A DNA stretch of 64,000 nucleotides from JBBQWZ01 sp038210135 (GTDB lineage: Bacteria > Acidobacteriota > Terriglobia > Bryobacterales > Bryobacteraceae). Positions 40,356-48,682 of this stretch are shown here, piece after piece (positions within the stretch are counted from its first letter, which is position 1; the number at the start of each line of letters is the position of its first letter). The position numbers and the translations under genes are program-made. The DNA lies in the NCBI GenBank assembly GCA_038210135.1, contig JBBQWZ010000039.1:5031-69030 (forward strand), in the 5' to 3' direction. The notes under the pieces are model-generated. The model was not told the DNA's origin and did not search any database. It worked only from the letters and a program-made list of their open reading frames with translations.

Positions 40356-42767
40356 CTAGTGGTTGAAGAGAAATTCTTTGCTGGTCAGCATCGCCCAGAC
40401 GGCGTCTTCGAGAGCGGGACGGCGGGCGTCGAGACTTTGCGCACGGGCCTTTTCGAGAACGTCCAGCACCTGGCGCTTTTCGTTTTCGTTGGGGTAGCGG
40501 CTGAACGCGGACAGGTACAGATGCTCGATAATGCGGCGGTCCGAAAGTCCGACTTTGAGGAACAGCGCGATGTAGCCGTTGTCGTTCGAGAGCTTCTTGT
40601 TCAGCGTGTCGCCGTTCAGGACGTGGAGAGCTTGCGCCACGGTGGGAACCATGGAACGCTCTCCGGCATCGCAGATGTCGCGCGCAGGGCGGCCGAATGA
40701 CGAGAGGAACTGCGATTGGATTTGCGTATCGGGAAGCTGCAATGCGCGCGTGCCGGCGGGGTAGCCGCCGAAATTCGTGGCGACTCCGGTGACCTGCGAC
40801 ATCGCATCGAGGATGACTTCGGCGTTCAGGCGCTTGACGACGTACTTCGAGTAATACATGTTGTCGCTCGCGTTGGTCGAGTTGGCTTCGCTCGAAAGCT
40901 GATAGACGCTCGAGGTCATGATGAGGCGGATCAGACGCTTGACGTCGAAGCCGTGCGCTGCAAAATCTTTGGAGAGGGCGGCGAAGAGTTCCTCGTTCGA
41001 GGCGGGGTTCGACAAGCGAACGTCGTCCACTGGATCCACCAGACCGCGGCCGAGGAAGTTGGCCCAGACGCGATTCACAACGGTGCGCGCGAACAGGACG
41101 TTATCGGGGCTGGTGAGCCAATTCGCGAAGGCGATCCGGCGATCGGTTTGCGAGTCGAGAGATAAGGCGGGTCCGTCGAGGGGCGCGGGAGCGAGGGGCT
41201 TCAACAGGCGCGGATGGTTGATGTCGCCGGATGTTTTTGCGAAGACGATGTTGTCTCCGTCGGAGCCATTCTTGAGGCCGACGCGAGAGAACAAGTTGGC
41301 CATCTGGTAGTACTGCGTCTGCGTCCATTTCTCAAGTGGATGGTTATGGCAGCGCGCGCAGGTGAGCTTTTGACCGAGGAAAGCCTGGGTGGTGGTTTCG
41401 ACCAGATCGATGGGGTCTTTGTGGAGGACGTAATAATTCAATTCGCCGTGCTGACGATTGCTGCCCGTACCGGTGAAGATCTCTTTGGCGAATTTGTCCC
41501 AGGGCTTGTTTTGGGCTACGCTCTCGCGGATCCAGTTGTAAAAGCTCCACATCGCGTTGGGGCGTAGTTTCTTGCTCGAAACCAGCAGCAAATCGGACCA
41601 TTTGTAGGCCCAGTAGTCGGTGAACTCGTCACGCGCAAGAAGTTGATCGACGAGCTTCTCGCGCTTGTTGGCGGAGGTGTCGGCGAGGAAATTTTCGACT
41701 TCTTCCGCCGACGGCAAGATGCCAGCGGCGTCCAGATACGCGCGGCGCAGGAACGCGGCATCGTCGGCAGGCTTCGATGGCGCGATGTGAAGCGTTTTCC
41801 ATTTGGCGACGGCCAGGTCGTCGATGAAGCTTTTGCGGGGAAAGTTGTTGTAGGCGGCGTCCGCTATTTGATTCGGATAGGGAACGGTGAGCCGGGCGTA
41901 GAGGACGCGGCTGGAATACCAGCAGGTGATGGCGGCCTCGCCGTGGCCGTTCATTTTGACGCGGCCCCAATCGTCAACGGTGGCGACGCCTTCGTTATTC
42001 GAATTGAACTTCACCCAGCGGGTGACGTCCTCGGTGTGGCCGTCGGAATATTTGGCGCGAACGACGATTTGCTGTTCGGCTCCGGTCGTGAGCGTGGCGG
42101 TGGGCGGAAAGACATCGAGGCCGGTGATGGTTGCGTCGGAGTCGGCGGGGCGTGGCGTTCCGGCGGCGATCCATTCCTGAATGACGCGGTACTCGAGCGA
42201 GTCCGGCTTGAAGCGGCGGCCACCGCCGTGGGGCGTCGCGAAGGTGGCCTTTTGAAGAACCAGCGAGCCGGCGGGATCCGCGGGCGAAATGCGGCGTCCG
42301 ACGGACTGGCGCGTTAGTGTGTCGAAGTCGACATCGGGGTCGTAGCCGCGGAGGGTCAGTTTGAAGCCGTTCTTGCCGGCGAGCGCGCCGTGGCAGGCTC
42401 CCTGATTGCAGCCGGTTTTGGTCATGACGGGAATGACGTGATTGCGGAAGCTCCAGGTGAAGGGCGCTTTCGCGTTTTGCACGGTGACGCGCGCGGAGGC
42501 TTTTGCGCCATCGCGTGTGGCGGTGACTTCGGCGGTGCCGTCGGCGACGGGGGTGACGATTCCGTTTTCCACTTTGACGATGGCGGGGTTGGAGGAGGTC
42601 CAGGTGACTTTGCGAGTGACGTCGGCATTGGTCGCGGCGTCGAGGGATTCGGCGAGGAGCTGCTGGCGGGCCTCGGGTCCGGTGAGGGTGACGGCGGACG
42701 GCAGGATGCGGAGGTCGGCGGCGAGACTTGCAGGCAGAAAGGCGAAAAATAAACCAAGTCGAAGCAT
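40356..42767 (-). CDS. Secreted DUF1549/DUF1553 protein with Ig-like and cytochrome-type motifs
   Basis: An 803-residue exported protein: signal peptide MLRLGLFFAFLPASLAA, a Big_2/Ig-like domain (VTWTSSNPAIVKVENGIVTP), a cytochrome-like segment with CNQGACHG (CxxxCH), a second Ig-like domain (RWVKFNSNNEGVATVDDWGR), DUF1549 (FIDDLAVAKWKTLHIAPSKP, AAFLRRAYLDAAGILPS) with a CARCHNHPLEKW heme-type motif, and DUF1553 (WLTSPDNVLFARTVVNRVWA). Such proteins are abundant in Planctomycetes and Acidobacteria with DUF1501 partners; a role in extracellular polymer breakdown has been inferred but not shown to my knowledge. It lies 7 bp after the DUF2283 gene. Confidence 0.9.
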   Translation of the reverse strand: MLRLGLFFAFLPASLAADLRILPSAVTLTGPEARQQLLAESLDAATNADVTRKVTWTSSNPAIVKVENGIVTPVADGTAEVTATRDGAKASARVTVQNAKAPFTWSFRNHVIPVMTKTGCNQGACHGALAGKNGFKLTLRGYDPDVDFDTLTRQSVGRRISPADPAGSLVLQKATFATPHGGGRRFKPDSLEYRVIQEWIAAGTPRPADSDATITGLDVFPPTATLTTGAEQQIVVRAKYSDGHTEDVTRWVKFNSNNEGVATVDDWGRVKMNGHGEAAITCWYSSRVLYARLTVPYPNQIADAAYNNFPRKSFIDDLAVAKWKTLHIAPSKPADDAAFLRRAYLDAAGILPSAEEVENFLADTSANKREKLVDQLLARDEFTDYWAYKWSDLLLVSSKKLRPNAMWSFYNWIRESVAQNKPWDKFAKEIFTGTGSNRQHGELNYYVLHKDPIDLVETTTQAFLGQKLTCARCHNHPLEKWTQTQYYQMANLFSRVGLKNGSDGDNIVFAKTSGDINHPRLLKPLAPAPLDGPALSLDSQTDRRIAFANWLTSPDNVLFARTVVNRVWANFLGRGLVDPVDDVRLSNPASNEELFAALSKDFAAHGFDVKRLIRLIMTSSVYQLSSEANSTNASDNMYYSKYVVKRLNAEVILDAMSQVTGVATNFGGYPAGTRALQLPDTQIQSQFLSSFGRPARDICDAGERSMVPTVAQALHVLNGDTLNKKLSNDNGYIALFLKVGLSDRRIIEHLYLSAFSRYPNENEKRQVLDVLEKARAQSLDARRPALEDAVWAMLTSKEFLFNH

Positions 42768-42774
42768 GAAAGAT

Positions 42775-43020
42775 CTATTTCCTCGACCCAGCTGGAGAAT
42801 AAAGGCGTTCTGCCGAAGCCAATGCCGTTGCAGGAAGCGCGCGGCTGGCGTCCAGGATTTCGATACCTAAGAGCTTGCCGTCTCCGTCGAAATCCAGGTG
42901 AATCGAGCCGGCCGCCGCGGCTGCATCGCACACATGAGTCATCACCGCGGCGCCAGCCGGAATCGGATCCTCCAGATAAATGTAAGCGGCGTCCACTTCG
43001 CGGTCGTAGGTGATTCTCAT
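42775..43020 (-). CDS. DUF2283 family small protein
   Basis: An 81-residue protein, MRITYDREVDAAYIYLEDPI..., with the DUF2283 core (YDREVDAAYIYL; IHLDFDGDGKLLGIEILDAS). Members often sit beside DUF4258 genes, as here, where the start overlaps the DUF4258 stop by 4 bp (ATGA). The pairing and sizes suggest a toxin-antitoxin-like module with this as the likely antitoxin, but I know of no proof of function. Confidence 0.85.
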   Translation of the reverse strand: MRITYDREVDAAYIYLEDPIPAGAAVMTHVCDAAAAAGSIHLDFDGDGKLLGIEILDASRALPATALASAERLYSPAGSRK

Positions 43021-43262
43021 GGCTTCTCCTTCTTCAGACGATCCACGTAGTCACGCCCAATTCCTGTCATTACGGTTGTCACAACCCCATCCACGGTACC
43101 GACGAAGAGCTTCTTATCTTGCGCATAGTAGCCGACCTTATTAATACCTTCGTGCCGATATTCAAACGCGGCAGCGGATTTCATGGTTGAATCTACATCC
43201 TCAAGAGTCACGCCGCGCTGCAACATCCGCTCGATTGCATGACGCGACAATTTCCATTTCAT
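43017..43262 (-). CDS. DUF4258 family small protein (possible toxin)
   Basis: An 81-residue protein, MKWKLSRHAIERMLQRGVTLEDV..., with the DUF4258 pattern: N-terminal SRHAIERMLQRGVT helix and a beta-sheet ending TVMTGIGRDY. The family is structurally akin to RelE/BrnT-type small ribonucleases, and the conserved His/Arg in the first helix would be the candidate active site. It lies 4 bp after the DUF1501 gene and overlaps the DUF2283 gene, so the pair sits inside the secretome operon. Confidence 0.82.
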   Translation of the reverse strand: MKWKLSRHAIERMLQRGVTLEDVDSTMKSAAAFEYRHEGINKVGYYAQDKKLFVGTVDGVVTTVMTGIGRDYVDRLKKEKP

Positions 43263-43266
43263 GGAG

Positions 43267-44640
43267 TTAGACGAACAACTCCTTGATGGCGCTGGTGCCG
43301 CGATCGACCAGGGGCATCGGGCGGCCTTGCGCTCCGGGGAGTTCGGTAGTGAGCGGGATTCCCAGGCCTTGATATATGGTGGCGGCGATCTCGCCGGGAT
43401 TCACGGGGCGGTCTTTGGGCGCTCCGCCGATTTCATCCGACGTGCCGACGATGGTGCCGCCTTTGAGCGGTCCGCCGCCCATCAAAACGCTCCAGCATTG
43501 GGGCCAGTGATCGCGGCCACCGGCGGGATTCACTTTTGGAGTGCGGCCGAATTCGCCCATGCCGACGACCATGGTGTTCTTGAGCAAGCCGCGCTCGGAA
43601 AGCTCTTCGAGGAGCGAGCTGTAGGCCATGTCGAACATCGGCCCGACGAGGTCGCGATAGCAGGAGATCGGCGAGAAGGGCTTGGAGCCGTGGATGTCCC
43701 AGGTGATCTCGTCGAACACGGTTTCGAACATGTTGATGGTGACGAAGCGGACTCCGGCTTCGATGAGGCGGCGCGCGAGCAGGCAACTCTGCCCGAAGCG
43801 ATTGAGTCCGTATTTCTCGCGGACTTTCTCGGGTTCTTTGAACAGCTCGAAGGCTTCGCGAGCCTTGGCGGAGGACATCAGCGTATAGGCTTGCTGAAAA
43901 GTGGTGTCGAGCAAACGCGCGTCCTGCGAGGTTTCAAACTGGCTGACCGATTTGTCGATCAGCTCGCGCCAATTGCGCCGGCGATCGACACGGAGCGGCG
44001 TCAGGTAGTCGGGCGGAAGCAGATCCGGCACTTTGAAATTTGGATCTGAGGGATCGGCGTTGAGGACGAAAGGATCGAAGGATTTGCCGAGGTAGCCTGC
44101 GTTCTGGCCGTGCGGCATGTTGCCGCCCGTGTTGCCGATCGGACGCGGAAGCAGGACATGCGCGGGCACGTCTCCGTTCGAGCCTTTCATCTTTTGCAGC
44201 ACGCAGCCCATGTGCGGATGCTCGATGCCGCCGGAGAACAGGCGTCCGGTCTGCATCATCTGATGGCCGGTGTCGTGGACGGCGGCGGCGGTGTGATAGA
44301 CGCTGCGGACTATGGAATATTTATCGGCGTGTTTCGCCATACGAGGAAAATTTTCGGAGATCTCGATCCCCGGAACATTAGTCTTGATGGGCTTGTAGGG
44401 TCCGCGAATTTCGATGGGCGCGTTCGGCTTCATGTCCCAGGTATCGAGCTGGGAGGGTCCGCCGACGAGCATCAGGAAGATGCAGTTCACATCTTCATTC
44501 GAAGCCTGGCCCTGGGCACGCAAGCCGAAGAACTGGCCGAGAGAGAGTCCGAGGGTGGAAAGCGCACCGGCATGAAGGAAATCGCGGCGGCGCAATCCGT
44601 CGCAGAATTCGACGGCACGGTCGGCATCGAGACGAAACAT
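43267..44640 (-). CDS. DUF1501 secreted protein (Tat signal)
   Basis: A 457-residue protein of the sulfatase-like DUF1501 family. The N-terminus LRRRDFLHAGALSTLGLSLG is a twin-arginine signal. The body shows CIFLMLVGGPSQLDTWDMKP, MPHGQNAGYLGKSFDPFVLN, VGMGEFGRTPKVNPAGGRDH and GGPLKGGTIVGTSDE, typical of the family. AAGGAGG lies 10 nt before ATG 44640, which favours this start over one 25 codons upstream. It opens the six-gene unit and is the usual partner of DUF1549/1553 proteins. Confidence 0.92.
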   Translation of the reverse strand: MFRLDADRAVEFCDGLRRRDFLHAGALSTLGLSLGQFFGLRAQGQASNEDVNCIFLMLVGGPSQLDTWDMKPNAPIEIRGPYKPIKTNVPGIEISENFPRMAKHADKYSIVRSVYHTAAAVHDTGHQMMQTGRLFSGGIEHPHMGCVLQKMKGSNGDVPAHVLLPRPIGNTGGNMPHGQNAGYLGKSFDPFVLNADPSDPNFKVPDLLPPDYLTPLRVDRRRNWRELIDKSVSQFETSQDARLLDTTFQQAYTLMSSAKAREAFELFKEPEKVREKYGLNRFGQSCLLARRLIEAGVRFVTINMFETVFDEITWDIHGSKPFSPISCYRDLVGPMFDMAYSSLLEELSERGLLKNTMVVGMGEFGRTPKVNPAGGRDHWPQCWSVLMGGGPLKGGTIVGTSDEIGGAPKDRPVNPGEIAATIYQGLGIPLTTELPGAQGRPMPLVDRGTSAIKELFV

Positions 44641-44806
44641 GGCTTGGCGGCCTCCTTCGATTACAATTCGCGCGGCCCAGCCAGAGTAGAGCACATCGAA
44701 CGAAAAGTGTTTCAATTCTATCGCAGGGCGTGTTCAGAGAACAGCCTGCCGGAAGTTTTCGATACCTCCGCGGAAGAAAAAAGGAACAATTCGGAGGCGG
44801 GGAAAG

Positions 44807-44812
44807 TATTCT
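44807..44812 (+). promoter_or_regulatory. Candidate -10 box, leaderless, for the PQQ-propeller gene
   Basis: TATTCT ends exactly 6 nt before ATG 44819. No good -35 seen. Confidence 0.45.
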
Positions 44813-44818
44813 TTTGGC

Positions 44819-46627
44819 ATGATCACCGCTGCCTCCACCGGCCGGAATGAGCAAAGAGACCTCCGGCTGTGGCCGGGCGTCGTCGCAATCGCGCTTCTGT
44901 TGTTGATTCGATTTGCGCTTCCTTTCTTCTGGCCGGAAACGTTCCTGGTGGCGCTGGTTGCGTCCTTGGTAATCGCGCTGGCAATTTTGATCTGGTGGAT
45001 ATTCTTCAGCCGGGCGCCCAAGCTGGATCGCTGGGCGGCCCTGCCTGTGATGATTGCGATCGCGGCCCTGACGTTCCCGCTGATCGACAAGTCGATCGCC
45101 GGGGCAATGATGGGGTTGATGTTCGCGATGTATTCGATTCCGGTTCTCAGCCTGCTGCTGGTGCTATGGGCGGTGGCGACGCGAAATGGATCCCTCGCGT
45201 TCCGGCGGGCGTCGTTTGTGGGGGCGCTGCTGCTTTTTGCGGCCGGCTGGAACACCCTGAGAACGGATGGCATCACAGGATCGGCCGATTCGCTTTTGGC
45301 GTGGCGCTGGAGCAAGACGGCGGAACAGCGGCTGCTGGCGCAGGAAGAGCTTGTGCCTGCGGCACCCGCTGCTTTGCCCCCGGCGTCAACGACGGTGCCG
45401 ATGAAAGAGGTCTCGCTGCCTGTCGCTCCCGTCGAGATTACGCCGAAGCCACCCACAGCGAATAGCTCCACCGCGAACTGGCCTGGCTTTCGCGGACCGC
45501 ACCGCGACGGGATCGTACATGACGTGCGCGTGAATAAGGATTGGGCGGCGGCGCGGCCGGTCGAGATCTGGCACCGCGCGGTGGGGCCGGGATGGTCGTC
45601 ATTCGCCGTGCATGGGGATCTGATTTTCACCCAGGAACAACGCGGCGAAAACGAAGTGGTTTCCTGCTACCGGTTGTCCACCGGCAAGCCGGTTTGGGCG
45701 CATCGCGATGCGGCGCGATTCTGGGAGTCGAACGGCGGAGCGGGTCCGCGCGCGACTCCTACGCTGAGCAATGGCCGCGTGTACTCGCTTGGCGCTACCG
45801 GAATTCTGAACGTACTCGATGAGCAGACGGGCGCGCTGATTTGGTCGCACAATGCCGCTGCGGACACGGAGAGCAAGACACCGGGATGGGGCTTTAGCGC
45901 TTCGCCTTTGGTGATCGATGACGTCGTGATCGCGGCGACTTCGGGACGGGTGGTCGCCTACGATAGCAAGACCGGCGAGCGGCGTTGGATGGGTCCCGCT
46001 GGAAGCGGTACTACCTATAGCTCTCCGCAACTGTTCACGATTGATGGCGTTCCGCAGGTGGTGCTGATGGCGGGGCACGGTCCGGTGAGCTTCGCTCCGG
46101 CGGATGGAACCGTTCTGTGGCATTACGAGTGGACGCCCGGGGCGCCGATCGTGCAGCCTGCTATGACGGCCGACGGCGACTTGCTTTTGAGCGAGGGAGA
46201 TAATGCTCCGTTACGGCGAATCTCGGTGCGGCATGCGGCGGGCGGGTGGAACGTTGAAGAACGGTGGCGATCGAGTGGTTTGAAACCGAACTTCAACGAT
46301 TATGTGATCCACAACGGCCACGCGTTCGGATTCGACGGCAGCATTCTTGCCTGCATCGATCTCAAGGACGGCAAGCGGAGTTGGAAGGGCGGCCGTTACG
46401 GACAAGGGCAGCTGATCCTGCTGGCCGATCAGAATTTGCTGCTGATCGAAGCGGAGCAGGGCGATCTCGCGCTGGTTTTCGCGACTCCTGATCAGTACAA
46501 GGAAGTCGCGCGCATATCGGCGATCGAAGGCAAGAGCTGGAACCATCCGGTGCTGGTCGGCGACGTTCTACTGGTGCGGAACGATCAACAGATGGCTGCG
46601 TTTCGACTGACTATGGCGCGTCCGTAG
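44819..46627 (+). CDS. Membrane-anchored PQQ-type beta-propeller protein
   Basis: A 602-residue protein. Five or so membrane helices occupy residues about 18-150, then a Pro/Ala-rich linker (about 180-215), then a beta-propeller starting NWPGFRGPHRDGIV. Blades show the PQQ-enzyme repeat pattern (VYSLGATGILNVLDEQTGAL; VVAYDSKTGERRWMGPAGSG). This resembles the outer-membrane-protein BamB-like/PQQ_2 group rather than true alcohol dehydrogenases, since no obvious catalytic Asp/Cys-Cys pair is seen. It diverges from DUF1501. Confidence 0.85.
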   Translation: MITAASTGRNEQRDLRLWPGVVAIALLLLIRFALPFFWPETFLVALVASLVIALAILIWWIFFSRAPKLDRWAALPVMIAIAALTFPLIDKSIAGAMMGLMFAMYSIPVLSLLLVLWAVATRNGSLAFRRASFVGALLLFAAGWNTLRTDGITGSADSLLAWRWSKTAEQRLLAQEELVPAAPAALPPASTTVPMKEVSLPVAPVEITPKPPTANSSTANWPGFRGPHRDGIVHDVRVNKDWAAARPVEIWHRAVGPGWSSFAVHGDLIFTQEQRGENEVVSCYRLSTGKPVWAHRDAARFWESNGGAGPRATPTLSNGRVYSLGATGILNVLDEQTGALIWSHNAAADTESKTPGWGFSASPLVIDDVVIAATSGRVVAYDSKTGERRWMGPAGSGTTYSSPQLFTIDGVPQVVLMAGHGPVSFAPADGTVLWHYEWTPGAPIVQPAMTADGDLLLSEGDNAPLRRISVRHAAGGWNVEERWRSSGLKPNFNDYVIHNGHAFGFDGSILACIDLKDGKRSWKGGRYGQGQLILLADQNLLLIEAEQGDLALVFATPDQYKEVARISAIEGKSWNHPVLVGDVLLVRNDQQMAAFRLTMARP

Positions 46628-46632
46628 ACGGC

Positions 46633-47895
46633 TTATCCATTGGCTAGCGGCATGGGTGGCGGATAGGTTGCCGCAGGTTCGCGCAACTCGCTCCACTTCA
46701 CGCGGCCGGTTACCTGCATGGCGATGAACAGAGTCGCGATCGCGCCGATGGTCACCGTGAGGCCGGTGTAGCCCTTGAAGAAGAACGCGTAAGAGAACAG
46801 GATCAGGTAGACGAATTGCGCTCCGCCGGCTTCGACGGCGGCGAAGCGGAGACCGACGACCAGACGCAGATAGCTGATCACCAGGAAGACGGAGACGAGC
46901 GACGACACGGCGAAGGCGGCGTGGATCGAGAGGTGGTCGGCGAGGTAGGCGAGCAGCAGGTGGAACGCGAAAAAGGCCGCGGCGAGGAAGAAGTAGTTCA
47001 TCCAATGCAGGTCGATGCGCCGCAGCGTGGTGATCAGCAGCATCACAAAGAAGAAGAAAAACAGGGAGACGGGTGCGAACAAGCTGATCTCGCCGGCGAG
47101 CGGACCCGGCTGTAGCTTCTCCGGCATGATGACGGCGATTTGCGCGCCGGAGACGAGGTTGCGGTAATTCCAGACGAGATCCCATCCGCCGGCGGATTCC
47201 TTCTTTTCAGCGGGCGAGAGAGAATTGTCGGCAAAATCGATGTCCTTGAAGTTGGTGGTCAGGTGGAGCGAGAAATCCTTGGCGGAAGCGATCTGCGGAT
47301 TGCCGGGCGCGCCTGACGAATCCATGCGATAGCGCCAGGCGTTCATTCCCTGGGAGCGATATCCGAGGTGCATCTTTAGCGGCACGCCAGCCTTGGCATG
47401 CGTGATCCAAGCGGTTCCGGTTCCAAGCGGCTCGCCGTTTAACGAGATTCGCAGGTCGTCGTAGATGGCCTGCTGGGCGGGAAACGAGAAGGAAATTTGC
47501 ACATCCTGGTCGGCGTCCGGCGGAGCAAATTCATAGTCAGCGGCGAAGGCGACCTTGTAGGTGCTGTACCAGAGAAGACCCTTCTGACGGGGCTCCAGAT
47601 CGAGGCGCGCGTCGGCGCGGGTTTTGATCAACTCGATCGGAGTCAGGACGGTTTCTTCGGCCCAGTTCTTGACTTTCTTTCCATCGACGACCATTTCGAC
47701 TTCGCGTCGGTTCTTAGTGATCACGGAAGCGGAGGGCGGACTCTGCAGTTGTTCGGAGCCCCAAACGCCGACGACTTTCGAACGCAATCCGGAATCGGCG
47801 GAGTGGGTGCGTTGGTTGATATTCCCGGCTAGGAGGAGCCACGCGATGGAGGCTGAGAAGAAGATTATGGCGATAAAAACGATGCGGCGGGTCAT
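46633..47895 (-). CDS. CreD-like inner membrane protein
   Basis: A 420-residue protein with one N-terminal helix (IVFIAIIFFSASIAWLLLAG), a periplasmic beta-rich domain of ~240 residues, and five or six C-terminal helices. FVYLILFSYAFFFKGYTGLT, followed by ATLFIAMQVTGRVKW, closely recalls the C-terminus of CreD (inner membrane integrity). The periplasmic half is divergent. CreBC regulators are not nearby. A near-consensus promoter (TTGACA-17-TATGAT) places +1 on the ATG. Confidence 0.7.
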   Translation of the reverse strand: MTRRIVFIAIIFFSASIAWLLLAGNINQRTHSADSGLRSKVVGVWGSEQLQSPPSASVITKNRREVEMVVDGKKVKNWAEETVLTPIELIKTRADARLDLEPRQKGLLWYSTYKVAFAADYEFAPPDADQDVQISFSFPAQQAIYDDLRISLNGEPLGTGTAWITHAKAGVPLKMHLGYRSQGMNAWRYRMDSSGAPGNPQIASAKDFSLHLTTNFKDIDFADNSLSPAEKKESAGGWDLVWNYRNLVSGAQIAVIMPEKLQPGPLAGEISLFAPVSLFFFFFVMLLITTLRRIDLHWMNYFFLAAAFFAFHLLLAYLADHLSIHAAFAVSSLVSVFLVISYLRLVVGLRFAAVEAGGAQFVYLILFSYAFFFKGYTGLTVTIGAIATLFIAMQVTGRVKWSELREPAATYPPPMPLANG

Positions 47896-47901
47896 GTGGC
47901 A

Positions 47902-47930
47902 ATCATATGCAGAGTACTTTGTATTGTCAA
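47902..47930 (-). promoter_or_regulatory. Sigma-70-type promoter of the CreD-like gene, predicted leaderless
   Basis: Minus strand TTGACA (47930-47925), 17-bp spacer, TATGAT (47907-47902), then exactly 6 nt (TGCCAC) to ATG 47895. Confidence 0.7.
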
Positions 47931-47955
47931 GTAGAATAATCTGGAGGCATTCCGG

Positions 47956-48681
47956 ATGAAGGTGGCAGCCATGCTTTTTCTATTCGCACTCGTCGCCGTC
48001 GCTTTTGCCGCGGAGAAGGCTTCGACGCCATCTCCTGTGGTCGTCGAACTCTTTACGTCGGAAGGCTGCTCGTCGTGCCCTCCGGCGGATCGCCTGCTGG
48101 CGGAAATCGAGAAGCAGTACGGACAGAACGTGATCGTACTCAGCGAGCACGTGGATTATTGGGATTACATCGGATGGCGCGATCCATTCTCGACGCCGGA
48201 GTTCAGCGCGCGACAGAAGCGTTACGAGCACAATCTCGGCGGCGAGGCTGGAGTTTATACGCCGCAGATGGTGATCGATGGAAGGACGGGATTCGTGGGC
48301 AACGATGGGAAGCGAGCCCAAGCTGAGATTCGCAAGGCGACGTCGCGGATGAAGGCTCCGGTGACGATTGAGAAGCGCGGGGACCAATTGGTGATTTCGA
48401 CCGGCGCGTTGCCGGCCAACGCGAACGTACTGCTGGCGATTACGGAAGGGAGCCTTGAAACCGACGTCCGGCGGGGAGAGAATGCGGGACGGCGGCTGCG
48501 TCATACGGGCGTCGTCCGCCAGTTGAACAACCTGGGGAAGATCGATCGCGGACAGAGTTTTTCGGCGGAATTCAATCCGAAGTTTGATAGCGTGTGGAAA
48601 CGGTCCGACTTGCGTGCGGTGGTGCTGGTCGAAGACCGGTCAACCCACGAGATCCTGGGAGCGGCAGTGCTTCCGCTCTAG
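47956..48681 (+). CDS. DUF1223 thioredoxin-like secreted protein
   Basis: A 241-residue exported protein: signal peptide MKVAAMLFLFALVAVAFAA, then ELFTSEGCSSCPPADRLLAE, the DUF1223 hallmark with a Cys-Ser-Ser-Cys pair in a thioredoxin-like fold, and HVDYWDYIGWRDPF and YTPQMVIDGR. The redox role is unproven. GGAGG 9 nt upstream supports ATG 47956, so this gene has a conventional leader. It diverges from the CreD-like gene. Confidence 0.88.
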   Translation: MKVAAMLFLFALVAVAFAAEKASTPSPVVVELFTSEGCSSCPPADRLLAEIEKQYGQNVIVLSEHVDYWDYIGWRDPFSTPEFSARQKRYEHNLGGEAGVYTPQMVIDGRTGFVGNDGKRAQAEIRKATSRMKAPVTIEKRGDQLVISTGALPANANVLLAITEGSLETDVRRGENAGRRLRHTGVVRQLNNLGKIDRGQSFSAEFNPKFDSVWKRSDLRAVVLVEDRSTHEILGAAVLPL

Positions 48682-48682
48682 G

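Noticed and set aside
44641..44715. 25-codon upstream extension of the DUF1501 gene
   Set aside because: AAGGAGG lies at the right distance from ATG 44640, and the Tat signal is properly N-terminal only with that start.
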